A DNA stretch of 43,719 nt from NCBI GenBank assembly GCA_035559595.1, contig DATMBF010000043.1, positions 1 through 43,719 of the forward strand, read 5' to 3'. The stretch comes from DATMBF01 sp035559595. Its GTDB lineage: Bacteria > Bacteroidota > Ignavibacteria > UBA10030. Of this stretch, positions 8,957-17,636 are shown one piece after another; positions within the stretch are counted from its first letter, which is position 1, and every line of letters starts with the position of its first letter. The translations under genes and the position numbers were made by a program. A model generated the notes under the pieces. The model was not told the DNA's origin, searched no databases, and worked only from the letters and a program-made list of their open reading frames with translations.

Positions 8957-11659
8957 CTACATCCCCCACCAGTACGATATCTTCACCGAAAGCACATTAT
9001 CCGGCCTGTCCCGCAGCAGCGTGCGGAAGTCCTTCCCAAATCGGAAATCCCCCACGTTCTCGACATTGACCTTCTGATTCGTCCACGCCACGTAAAGCAC
9101 CGAGCCGGGCGAGAACTCCCACCGAAGAACTGCATTCAGTCGCACGGACTTGAAATTGAAATCGGGGTTCGTAATCGAAAAGCTTTGTGCGGGACCCGAT
9201 CCGTCGGGATCAATAGTGTAACGATTATTGCTGAACGAGAGTGAGGCCGGTGCTCTCTCATAGTGGTTGAACGTAAATGTTCGGGGCAGGGCCAGCTCCT
9301 TGATATCGCTGTAACGGCCCGTGGAAAAGAGCGGTTGCATGTACAATTGAAGACTCAGTCTCGGTGCAAAAGTCCAGTTCAGCCGCGTCGAAGCGGAGAC
9401 CTGCGTCTGATCGAGAACGGCGAAAATGTATCTTCGTCCAAATGTCTCCTGTGCGATCGGATCATTGACGGTTGTAATATACTGTGCAACTTGATGATTG
9501 ACGAAAACAGAGGGATTCACGCTGAGACTAATGGTCTTCGATGCCTTCCATGATACATAAAGCCCGTAACTGTATTGCCAGCCACCAGAGGTGCCGGTTG
9601 CCCCGGTGAAGGTCAATGTGCCGCGGAGCGCCTTGCGAACGTCGCTGTAAAGCGAGGCCGAGAGGAATTGACTCGAGAGTGCCTTCATCAATGGTCCACC
9701 GCGCGTACGTTGCCCGTCGTATGTCTCAGCGGAATAGCCGCCAGAGACATATCCACCGTAGAAGCTGGGAAACTGCCATTCGAACGCTGCTCGATAGGTT
9801 TCGCCGGTCCTGAACCCTCCAAAATTGTACTCCCGGAATGCTGCAACCGTGAAAATCTTGAATCGAAAAAGCTCATCCGGCTCGAAGGTTTGATAACCGG
9901 TGTAGACATGCGCATTAATATAGTCGGCAAAATTCAAAAACCCTGCGTCGTTGACGTCGAATTTCGGGTGGATCGCACCGAACGCCGCATTGAAAATGAA
10001 ATCCCCTTTTACCTTATCAAGCCAGACGCGCGTTGCCCATCCTGTCATAGACGTCGCATTCGAATCAACCTCAACGTGATCTGCATCCGGCCTCTGAAAA
10101 TAATGCTGGGGAGATCGTTGTAGAGAAATCATCCTGCTCCTTGATCCTGCTACGCTCGACATTCCCGCCCACCCCGTAATCACCCAATCCTTTTCCCGGT
10201 CGAGAAACACCCAGCCATCGATCCCCCCTGAAACGGCACGATCATTCATGATGCTACGAAGCCGTTCATCATTGAAATCTCGCTGCAGGCCTGTGGCGAT
10301 AATGCCAATGGCCTGCCGGGCCTCATCAAACTCCTTTTGTGTTCGAACGACACCGTAAAATGTCAATGGCTCGATCTCGTCGGAGAAGAGAACTCCAGCA
10401 GAATCCACCTCGCCGTACTCACGATCGGTCACGGCGCTCAACGCGGCTATCGACCAGGTGTTATCGATCTTTCCACTGACCTTCGCGGCACCAAGAATCG
10501 TTGTTCGGTCAGGCACATGCTGAAATCCGGGGTGCCTCACGGTTCCTTGCGGTGCTCGGCCGACGCGACGGCTATAGAAGAAGCTGGGATCGCTCCAGCC
10601 AAAATCTTGCAGCGAGGTTGCTCCACCACGGCCGAACTTGAGGATATTCGATCCCTCGACGAAGAATGGCCGCTTTTCGTCGAAGCGTACTTCGTATGCA
10701 GTGAGGTTCACAACGGCGGGGTCCACCTCAACCTGGGCAAAATCCGGGTTCAGCGTTGCATCAAGAGTCATCTCTCCACCGAGACCAATTTTCGCATCCG
10801 CACCCACCGTCGCTTGATAATCCCTCCCGATCACAAAGGGATCCTTGCGGCCCATGTTGAACGCATGCACGGGAGGTTGTTCCAAAAATTTTCCCGTGCT
10901 GACAACGTACGGCAGGATCTCAATCCGGGCCGGCGGTTCAATACCTTCAATCCCGTGCAATTCCGCAAAACGCGACACGCGCACCTGATCGTTACGCGGA
11001 TGCAGCGTGAGGTACGATTCCTCATTCTTGCGTTGAATCCGACGCACGAACTCAATACCCCAAACGTAACGCTGCTGCTTCGTGAAGCGTAGCTGAGAGT
11101 ACGGGATGCGAAACTCCGCCGTCCACCCGAGATCGTCGGTGTTGACGCCCACATCCCACACGCCGTCCCACGTCCCGAGCTGGCTGTCGTTATACAGGGT
11201 TCCGTCTTCAATCGCCCCCGCCGGGTTCACACTGACGTAGATCGCCGTTCGCCTGTCAAACGCCGCATCGATTCCGATGGAGAGTTTGTCAGACTCAGAA
11301 TTTTCGTCACGTCGTGCTAGAACACCAACGATCGAATCGGGCTTGCTATCGTACATTCGTGCCGCTATGTATAACGCGTCATCATCATAGGCGATCCAGA
11401 TCTCCGTATCCTCTGTTGCCGGTGCGCCTTCGGACGGCTCGCGTTGTACGAAACCCCGTGTTCCGGGCACACTCCAAACAGCCTCGATCAAACGCCCGTC
11501 AATGACCACGGTTTCATTCAAGCGACGCGCAAGGATCATCCTCGTTGCAGTGCTATCAGAAGCAAAAGCGAACGAAACACCCCCAGCAAGGAGAAAAAAA
11601 CAGAGAAGGGTTTTCGGGAAAGAGAAGGATGAAGAATCTTGCCGATTGCTGATCTTCAT
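8957..11659 (-). CDS. DUF5916 outer-membrane protein with CBM9-like N-terminal domain
   Basis: A 900-residue protein with a long-n-region signal peptide (about 1-34, cleavage near FAFASD). A CBM9-like/DOMON-type beta-sandwich (about 45-225) includes VIDGRLIEAVW, WIAYDDDALYIAARMYD and WTAEFRIPYSQL. A DUF5916 domain (about 240-900) shows alternating amphipathic strands ending in SVKISYWWGM, consistent with an outer-membrane barrel. Family members are common in Bacteroidota, Gemmatimonadota and Ignavibacteria; their function is not established, and carbohydrate or glycoconjugate handling is only an inference from the CBM9-like part. The ATG lacks a Shine-Dalgarno. A weak promoter-like pair on the minus strand (TTGCAT 11691-11696, CATATT 11668-11673, 17-base spacer) sits almost on the start codon, so the transcript could be nearly leaderless. 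It converges with the cyclase gene. Confidence 0.87.
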   Translation of the reverse strand: MKISNRQDSSSFSFPKTLLCFFLLAGGVSFAFASDSTATRMILARRLNETVVIDGRLIEAVWSVPGTRGFVQREPSEGAPATEDTEIWIAYDDDALYIAARMYDSKPDSIVGVLARRDENSESDKLSIGIDAAFDRRTAIYVSVNPAGAIEDGTLYNDSQLGTWDGVWDVGVNTDDLGWTAEFRIPYSQLRFTKQQRYVWGIEFVRRIQRKNEESYLTLHPRNDQVRVSRFAELHGIEGIEPPARIEILPYVVSTGKFLEQPPVHAFNMGRKDPFVIGRDYQATVGADAKIGLGGEMTLDATLNPDFAQVEVDPAVVNLTAYEVRFDEKRPFFVEGSNILKFGRGGATSLQDFGWSDPSFFYSRRVGRAPQGTVRHPGFQHVPDRTTILGAAKVSGKIDNTWSIAALSAVTDREYGEVDSAGVLFSDEIEPLTFYGVVRTQKEFDEARQAIGIIATGLQRDFNDERLRSIMNDRAVSGGIDGWVFLDREKDWVITGWAGMSSVAGSRSRMISLQRSPQHYFQRPDADHVEVDSNATSMTGWATRVWLDKVKGDFIFNAAFGAIHPKFDVNDAGFLNFADYINAHVYTGYQTFEPDELFRFKIFTVAAFREYNFGGFRTGETYRAAFEWQFPSFYGGYVSGGYSAETYDGQRTRGGPLMKALSSQFLSASLYSDVRKALRGTLTFTGATGTSGGWQYSYGLYVSWKASKTISLSVNPSVFVNHQVAQYITTVNDPIAQETFGRRYIFAVLDQTQVSASTRLNWTFAPRLSLQLYMQPLFSTGRYSDIKELALPRTFTFNHYERAPASLSFSNNRYTIDPDGSGPAQSFSITNPDFNFKSVRLNAVLRWEFSPGSVLYVAWTNQKVNVENVGDFRFGKDFRTLLRDRPDNVLSVKISYWWGM

Positions 11660-11866
11660 AGGTCAAGAATATGTAAAGCACCGTTCTGAAATGCAAACCT
11701 TTTCTGCGAATAAGTCTGAAACGGAATTGTGCAACAATGGGAATTCATTCAAGAAATGAAGAATTCTCTGAGATACCCGGCTTGCCTCCATCCCCAATTT
11801 TCTCTATTTTGGGCTGCGCAAATCGCAATATTTTAACCACCAGGAATTACCCTCGTTCTCTGACCA

Positions 11867-12682
11867 ATGAGCCTTCACCTCCAGAATGTCTCCTTTTCTT
11901 ACCCCGGAACGCCTGTGCTGCGAGATCTCTCACTGGAGGTTCCTCGAGGCGACTTCCTTAGCATCCTTGGTCCGAACGGCTCGGGCAAGAGCACCCTCCT
12001 GAGATTGTTTGGCAGAATCCTCATTCCGTCCGCAGGCTTTATTACTCTGTCGGGGAAACGGCTCGAGTCCTATTCCCGAAAAGAGCTTGCGCGGACAATC
12101 GGCTACGTTCCACAAGAGACGGCGTGGATTTACCCATTCACGGTTCTTGAAACAGTGTTGATGGGACGCGCGCCGCACCTTTCGGGACTTGGCTTCGAGC
12201 GGCCGCATGATCTTGCTGTTGCGCAACAGGCGATGAAGTTGACCGACATCATCCATCTTGCGGATAAACCTGTAACTGCTCTTTCCGGTGGTGAGAGGCA
12301 ACGAGTTCTTATCGCGAGAGCGCTCGCCCAAGAACCGCAAATCCTTCTTCTTGATGAGCCCAATGCTCATCTTGATCTCTCTCACCAGGTCGATCTCTTC
12401 CGATTGCTTCGCGGGCTCAATCAAAAGAATGGACTCACAATCCTCTCCATCTCCCATGATCTTCACCTCGCAGCAAACTTCAGCAAGCGGATCATGCTTC
12501 TCGCATCCGATGGTGGTGCAGGAAACACCGCTGTAGCAATCGGAAAACCCGACGAGGTACTGACATCATCCACCCTTTCTAAAGTCTTTCACACAACTGT
12601 TACCGTCGACCGAAATCTCGTTTCGGGCTATCTTCACATCTATCCTGAGACAATTCTTTTCGAACAAGGAGAATCTTCATGA
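11867..12682 (+). CDS. ABC transporter ATP-binding protein, FecE/FepC/BtuD type
   Basis: This is the ATP-hydrolysing subunit of a type II importer of the siderophore/haem/cobalamin family. The 271-residue protein has Walker A GPNGSGKST (Lys41), a Q-loop in YVPQET, signature LSGGERQRV, Walker B ILLLDEP, D-loop NAHLDL and the switch histidine in ISHDLH. The spacing and the AWIYPFTVLETVLMGR segment fit the FecE group. No FecCD-type permease or binding protein is adjacent, so partners must be encoded elsewhere. Its stop codon overlaps the next start (ATGA, 12679-12682), placing it upstream of an amino-acid dehydrogenase. The gene is divergent from DUF5916; the 207-base intergenic region shows no strong plus-strand promoter. 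The specific substrate cannot be assigned. Confidence 0.88.
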   Translation: MSLHLQNVSFSYPGTPVLRDLSLEVPRGDFLSILGPNGSGKSTLLRLFGRILIPSAGFITLSGKRLESYSRKELARTIGYVPQETAWIYPFTVLETVLMGRAPHLSGLGFERPHDLAVAQQAMKLTDIIHLADKPVTALSGGERQRVLIARALAQEPQILLLDEPNAHLDLSHQVDLFRLLRGLNQKNGLTILSISHDLHLAANFSKRIMLLASDGGAGNTAVAIGKPDEVLTSSTLSKVFHTTVTVDRNLVSGYLHIYPETILFEQGESS

Positions 12683-13797
12683 GTATTTTTGGCGAGATTG
12701 AGCGAAAAGATCACGAGGAGGTTGTCTTCTGCTCCGACAAAACGGTAGGCCTTCGGGCTATCGTCGCAATTCACAACACGTCACTTGGTCCCGCCCTCGG
12801 TGGAACGCGAATGTGGATGTACTCCAACGACGAAGAGGCTCTCCGTGACGTCTTGCGCCTCTCCCGCGGCATGACCTACAAAGCCGCTATTGCAGGCTTG
12901 AATCTTGGTGGAGGAAAAGCCGTGATCATCGGCGATCCACACAAGGACAAATCCGAGGCGTTGTTCCGTACGTATGGCCGGTTCATTGAGGGTCTCGCGG
13001 GCCGATACATCACTGCAGAAGATGTCGGTACGACTGTGAAAGATATGGAGTGGATTCGACTCGAAACAAAGTACGTGACGGGAACTTCGAAGAATCTTGG
13101 TGGAAGCGGCGACCCATCCCCTGTTACCGCCTATGGTGTTTATGTTGGAATGAAAGCCTGTGCTCATGAGGTGTATGGAAACGACTCCCTGAAGGGAAAA
13201 ACAATTGCCGTGCAGGGGGCAGGAAACGTCGCCTCATATCTTTGCGAGCATCTGGCAAGGGAAGGTGCGAAACTGATTGTGACCGACATCTACGAAAAGA
13301 AGGCAAAAGCCCTCGTCAAGCGCGTCAAGGCGACGTACGTCAAACCGGACAAGATCTTCGATGTGAAGGCCGATATTTTTGCGCCTTGCGCTCTCGGCGG
13401 GATTCTGAATGACGAAACGATTCCGAAGCTCAAAGTCAAGATCGTTGCGGGCGGCGCCAACAATCAGCTCCTTGATGAGAAAAAGCATATGCAAATGCTC
13501 ACCGACCGCCACATTCATTATGCACCCGACTACGCCATCAACGCCGGCGGATTGATGAATGTCTATAGCGAACTCGAAGGCTATAACCGGGAAAAAGCAC
13601 TGAAACAGGCGGAGGGGATTTACGATATCCTGAAATCTGTTTTTGCGCTCGCCAAAGCAGAGAACATTCCGACAAGTGTTGCGGCAAACAGACTGGCCGA
13701 AGAGCGAATCAACAAGATTGCAAGAATCAAGCATATCTATGCGAGCAAATCGCAATTCACGGGTCGCCTCGGAGAAATGAATTCCCCAGGAAGGTAG
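12679..13797 (+). CDS. Leucine/phenylalanine/valine dehydrogenase (leucine dehydrogenase type)
   Basis: It oxidatively deaminates branched-chain amino acids to 2-oxoacids with NAD+, reversibly. The 372-residue length is usual for the family. Substrate-binding Lys68 (MTYKAA) and catalytic Lys80 (GLNLGGGKAV) and Asp115 (TAEDVGTT) fall at the same numbers as in the Bacillus leucine dehydrogenase as I recall it. The glycine-rich LGPALGGTR and the Rossmann fingerprint GAGNVAS are present. The start overlaps the upstream ABC ATPase by four bases and has AAGGAGA at 12666-12672, so translation is probably coupled. Valine or phenylalanine dehydrogenase activity cannot be excluded from sequence alone. 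In FCB bacteria such enzymes can feed branched-chain fatty-acid primers; that role here is inference. Confidence 0.9.
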   Translation: MSIFGEIERKDHEEVVFCSDKTVGLRAIVAIHNTSLGPALGGTRMWMYSNDEEALRDVLRLSRGMTYKAAIAGLNLGGGKAVIIGDPHKDKSEALFRTYGRFIEGLAGRYITAEDVGTTVKDMEWIRLETKYVTGTSKNLGGSGDPSPVTAYGVYVGMKACAHEVYGNDSLKGKTIAVQGAGNVASYLCEHLAREGAKLIVTDIYEKKAKALVKRVKATYVKPDKIFDVKADIFAPCALGGILNDETIPKLKVKIVAGGANNQLLDEKKHMQMLTDRHIHYAPDYAINAGGLMNVYSELEGYNREKALKQAEGIYDILKSVFALAKAENIPTSVAANRLAEERINKIARIKHIYASKSQFTGRLGEMNSPGR

Positions 13798-13807
13798 GAT
13801 ATAACCA

Positions 13808-14326
13808 TTGGCTTCAAAACGGCGATTGGTGAGAGAGAAAGTGCTCCAGGCTCTGTATGCCTATGAGCTTTCTCAGCAACCTGTCGAATCACTGTTTGAG
13901 AACATTGTTACGGGACTGACGAAAGAACCGGAACTTCAGAGATTCGCGCAGCAGCTTGTGCTTAAGGTGATTGAAACAAAAGAGGAGCTCGATACACTTA
14001 TCCGTAAAAAGGTCACAAACTGGGAGTTCAACCGACTCGCAACGATTGACAAGATCATCCTCCGCGTCTGCATCTGCGAGCTTCTCTATTTTGAAGATAT
14101 TCCCCCCAAAGTCTCCATCAACGAGGCTATCGAGATCGCACGACGCTTCAGCACAGATAAGAGCGACAAGTTCGTCAACGGCGTTCTTGATTCCGTCCTT
14201 GATGACATCAAATCCAGTGGAAAACTGACAAAAACCGGTCGAGGATTGATCGACACCTCCCTCCACAAGGCAGCCAAAAGCAACACGAAAACGACCCCCC
14301 CGGCGAAATCGGGACCGACTTCATGA
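13808..14326 (+). CDS. nusB: Transcription antitermination factor NusB
   Basis: NusB (with NusE/S10) binds boxA RNA and assembles the rRNA antitermination complex. The 172-residue protein has the typical start (SKRRLVREKVLQALYAYEL), the family core RLATIDKIILRVCICELLYF and PPKVSINEAIEIARRFS followed by KFVNGVLDSV. A Lys/Thr-rich tail of about 25 residues extends the usual length. Translation starts at a TTG (13808), ten bases after the dehydrogenase stop, with a purine-rich AGGAAGGTAGGA (13788-13799) upstream. Its last four bases overlap the start of the MFS gene. It sits in an operon with metabolic genes rather than with ribH, a frequent nusB neighbour. Confidence 0.95.
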   Translation: MASKRRLVREKVLQALYAYELSQQPVESLFENIVTGLTKEPELQRFAQQLVLKVIETKEELDTLIRKKVTNWEFNRLATIDKIILRVCICELLYFEDIPPKVSINEAIEIARRFSTDKSDKFVNGVLDSVLDDIKSSGKLTKTGRGLIDTSLHKAAKSNTKTTPPAKSGPTS

Positions 14327-15573
14327 CCAGCACCGTTCAGCGAACTACACGAGGACAGATCTTCTCTTGGACGCTGTTCGATTTCGCCAATACGGCGTTC
14401 TACGTTATTATTCTGACGGTTGGCTATCCGATTTACTTTAAAGAAGTTGTGGCCGAGGAAACGCACCGTGGGGATTTTCTGTGGGGATTGGGGTTCAGCA
14501 TCTCAATGCTGATTGTTGCTCTTATTTCTCCCATTCTCGGCGCCACCGCAGATTACGGAACCGGGAAGAAACGCTTCCTGGCAATCTTCACCGCCCTCTG
14601 CGTTCTGGCCACTGCCTCGTTGTTCTTTGTGCAAGAGGGGACTATGACAGCAGCGATTATCCTGCTGATTCTCGCCAATATCGGATTCGAAGCAGGTCTT
14701 GTCTTTTACGACGCATTCCTTCCCGAAATTGCAACGGAGCGGACGTACGGAAGGGTTTCGGGATATGGGTACGCGATGGGGTACATCGGATCGCTCTCCT
14801 CGCTCGCCATCGCATTTCCCCTTTACCAGAACGGATTCGGGGTAGAGAATCTTTTGAATGTGCGATTAAGCTTCGTCATCGCTGCAGCGTTCTTCTTTCT
14901 CTTTTCTCTTCCTCTCTTCTTTACGCTGCCAGACCCACAGCGCCGAGCAAGCCTGAAACTCGATTTCGTACGCATCGGGTGGGCTCGGGTGAGGAGAACA
15001 TTTCAGGAGTTTTCCCAATACAGAAATGTGGGGAAGTTTCTTCTCTCCTACTTCATCTATGTAGATGGAATCAACACCATCATTATTTTCTCCTCTCTCT
15101 TTGCGCGCGAGACGTTGAAATTCGAGATCGGCGAAATCATTATCTTTTTTGCCGTGGTGCAGACGTCAGCCATCGTCGGCTCGGTGATCTTCGGAGTCCT
15201 TGCCGATAAGTTTGGCCAGAAGAGAACTCTTACCGTCACACTCCTCCTCTGGACAGGCATTGTCCTGCTCGCTTACTTTGTGACGAGCAAAGAGCTGTTC
15301 TACGCAGTCGGACTGCTGGCTGGCGTGGCATTGGGCTCCTCGCAATCCACCAGCCGCAGCCTGATGTCACTTATCACCCCGGCAGAGAAGAAGACGGAGT
15401 TCTTCGGCTTCTTTTCATTCTTCGGGAAGGCCTCAGCCATTCTTGGACCGGCTGTGTTTGGTTTCATCTCCTCGTTTGTTGACCAGAGAACGGCCATTCT
15501 CTCTGTGGGATTGTTTCTCATGGCAGGGCTGGTGCTGTTGCAACGGGTTGAGGAGCCAAGGGTAAGACTCTGA
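14323..15573 (+). CDS. MFS transporter, UMF1/Atg22-like family
   Basis: A 416-residue inner-membrane protein with about 12 hydrophobic helices. The first segment, SWTLFDFANTAFYVIIL, and the following YPIYFKE match the UMF1 (BtlA-like/vacuole-effluxer-like) branch of the major facilitator superfamily, whose bacterial substrates are mostly unknown. A central cytoplasmic loop (about 205-235) and the GVLADKFGQKRTL segment, an MFS loop motif, are visible. The start overlaps the nusB stop by four bases (ATGA), so it is probably co-translated with nusB. The Atg22 relationship (amino-acid efflux from the yeast vacuole) plus the upstream leucine dehydrogenase would be compatible with amino-acid export, but this is speculation. 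Followed by 121 bases of AT-rich leader before the next gene. Confidence 0.82.
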   Translation: MTSTVQRTTRGQIFSWTLFDFANTAFYVIILTVGYPIYFKEVVAEETHRGDFLWGLGFSISMLIVALISPILGATADYGTGKKRFLAIFTALCVLATASLFFVQEGTMTAAIILLILANIGFEAGLVFYDAFLPEIATERTYGRVSGYGYAMGYIGSLSSLAIAFPLYQNGFGVENLLNVRLSFVIAAAFFFLFSLPLFFTLPDPQRRASLKLDFVRIGWARVRRTFQEFSQYRNVGKFLLSYFIYVDGINTIIIFSSLFARETLKFEIGEIIIFFAVVQTSAIVGSVIFGVLADKFGQKRTLTVTLLLWTGIVLLAYFVTSKELFYAVGLLAGVALGSSQSTSRSLMSLITPAEKKTEFFGFFSFFGKASAILGPAVFGFISSFVDQRTAILSVGLFLMAGLVLLQRVEEPRVRL

Positions 15574-15694
15574 GTGCCGCTGGCCAGCTGTCGCTTTGTT
15601 CAGTTGACCATCGAAACACCTTTTCATTGCATTTCCATTTCATTCTTTTTACCTTTTGCGCATCATTTTTCGCATCGATTGAAAGGATCCCTGT

Positions 15695-17614
15695 TTGAAG
15701 AGATTCTTCGTATTCTTTCTTCTTGCGTACTACCTCGCTCCGCTCAAAGCTCAGACCCCCCACCGATTTGAAATCCAGCTTCCACCCCTCATTCTCTCCG
15801 ACGTCAATTTCAAGCTTACGGTTGTCGCAAAGGATTCCACGGGCAATACACTCAAAAGCTACAACGGCGCAGCGGCAATCGAAGGGATCGAGCGAAATGT
15901 GCTTGGAAAACGAACAACGGACTTCCCAACCTTTCAGGATGGCACTCTGACCGTTGAAGATGCCATAACGAGTCAAACTGGCACAGCAAGTATTACAGTG
16001 CGATCAGAGAGTCTCGCAGCCTCCGCATCAAGCCGCGTGATACCGGGTTGGCTGAGCATTCTCCCGCCTCTCTTCGCAATCCTTCTGGCCTTGCTCATTC
16101 GCCAGGTCGTGATCTCTCTTTTCGCCGGTATCTGGCTCGGCGCAGTGTTCATGTTCGACTATGATGTCATCGGAGGAATCTACAGAGTACTCGATCATTT
16201 TATCATCAAGGCACTTTCGGAAACGAGCCATGTGCAGATCATTCTTTTCAGCATGCTCTTCGGGGGGATGGTGGGAGTGATTTCGAAAAACGGCGGAACG
16301 GTCGGCATTGCCAACCTGATTACACGCTACGCAAAGACACCGCGCGGCGGCCAACTGGCTGCGTGGGGAATGGCGTTTGTGATCTTCTTTGACGATTACG
16401 CCAATTGCCTTGTCCGTGGCAACCTGATGCGGCCCATTACCGACAAGCTCCGCGTGTCACGAGAGAAGCTTTCCTTCATCGTCGATGCGGGCGCGGCGAC
16501 CGTTGCGAGTGTAATGATCGTTTCGACGTGGATTGGTTATGAAGTCGGGCTGATCGAGCAGGGGTTGAAGATGATCGGCTCAACCGAAGAGGCGTATGCT
16601 GTATTCCTCCAGACGATCCCCTATCGCTTTTACCCGATTTTCACGCTCATTCTCGTCTTCCTCATCGGATATATGGGGCGGGACTTCGGGCCGATGTTTG
16701 ATGCTGAACGGAGAGCGCGAACGACCGGCAAAGTGCTTCGGGATGGCGCGCAACCCGCCACCGACCTCACGGAAACAACAGCCAATTACACGAGCGATAA
16801 GCCTGCACGCTGGTATAATGGCTTGCTACCGATTCTTACGATTCTGATTGTCGGTCTCTTCGGGCTTTACAAAACCGGCACGGACAAGCTTGCGGCAGAA
16901 GGCATCACGGAATACGGAGTCGGCACCATCATCAGCAACTCGGATTCCTATGCAGCGCTCTTGTGGGCCTCGCTCTCCGGCTGCATCGTCGCAATCCTCT
17001 TGTCGGTCGGTCAGCGCATCATGAAAGCCACCGAAGCGCTCGATGCCTGGTTCAACGGATTGAAATCCATGCTCCTCGCGATGCTGATTCTTATCCTCGC
17101 CTGGTCGATCGGCTCGGTCACCGAGGAACTTCACACAGCGGATTATCTCGTGCAGATACTCCGCGGGACAATCGAGCCCCACTGGCTACCCGTGCTCACG
17201 TTCCTCATTGCCGCCATTATCAGCTTTGCGACGGGGACAAGCTGGGGCACGATGGCGATCATGATGCCGCTTGTTATCCCGCTTGGTCATACCCTCAGCC
17301 TCGATGCTCAACTCAATGCTGTGGATTACCAGATTATTCTCCACGGTGTGATCAGCTCGGTGCTTGCAGGAGCCGTTTTTGGCGACCACTGCTCCCCGAT
17401 CTCCGATACCACAATCTTAAGCTCCATGGCCTCAGCATGTGACCATATCGACCATGTACGAACACAGCTTCCCTACGCCCTCCTTGCCGCTCTGATCGGG
17501 ATGGTCGTCGGCGATATCCCGACAGCGTTTGGAGTATCACCCTGGCTCTCCATCCTCGTCGGGACCGGTATCCTCGTCGGCACCCTGTACCTCTTCGGAA
17601 AAAAAGTTGATTAA
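15695..17614 (+). CDS. NhaC-family Na+/H+ antiporter with N-terminal extracytoplasmic domain
   Basis: A predicted inner-membrane sodium/proton or related antiporter (COG1757). The 639-residue protein starts at TTG 15695, preceded by GAAAGGA at 15681-15687. Residues 1-20 look like a cleavable signal peptide (cleavage near LKAQ). Residues 21-115 form a beta-rich, soluble segment with an immunoglobulin-like look. The transporter core runs from about 117 with 11-12 helices; characteristic segments are FFDDYANCLVRGN, FATGTSWGT and GAVFGDHCSPISDTT, strongly typical of NhaC. The added domain is unusual for NhaC proteins, which normally start at the first helix. The symporter gene follows after 22 bases, so both ion-coupled carriers are likely co-transcribed. 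Transported ion is inferred from family only; some members exchange organic acids. Confidence 0.86.
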   Translation: MKRFFVFFLLAYYLAPLKAQTPHRFEIQLPPLILSDVNFKLTVVAKDSTGNTLKSYNGAAAIEGIERNVLGKRTTDFPTFQDGTLTVEDAITSQTGTASITVRSESLAASASSRVIPGWLSILPPLFAILLALLIRQVVISLFAGIWLGAVFMFDYDVIGGIYRVLDHFIIKALSETSHVQIILFSMLFGGMVGVISKNGGTVGIANLITRYAKTPRGGQLAAWGMAFVIFFDDYANCLVRGNLMRPITDKLRVSREKLSFIVDAGAATVASVMIVSTWIGYEVGLIEQGLKMIGSTEEAYAVFLQTIPYRFYPIFTLILVFLIGYMGRDFGPMFDAERRARTTGKVLRDGAQPATDLTETTANYTSDKPARWYNGLLPILTILIVGLFGLYKTGTDKLAAEGITEYGVGTIISNSDSYAALLWASLSGCIVAILLSVGQRIMKATEALDAWFNGLKSMLLAMLILILAWSIGSVTEELHTADYLVQILRGTIEPHWLPVLTFLIAAIISFATGTSWGTMAIMMPLVIPLGHTLSLDAQLNAVDYQIILHGVISSVLAGAVFGDHCSPISDTTILSSMASACDHIDHVRTQLPYALLAALIGMVVGDIPTAFGVSPWLSILVGTGILVGTLYLFGKKVD

Positions 17615-17636
17615 TTCATAGAACGGAGAACTTTCA

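Noticed and set aside
10337..11092. Open frame of 251 codons on the plus strand
   Set aside because: It lies antisense within the DUF5916 gene, has no family features and mirrors codons of the real gene.
14481..15209. Open frame of 242 codons on the plus strand
   Set aside because: It is an out-of-frame shadow inside the UMF1 transporter with Arg/His/Ser-rich composition and no membrane segments.
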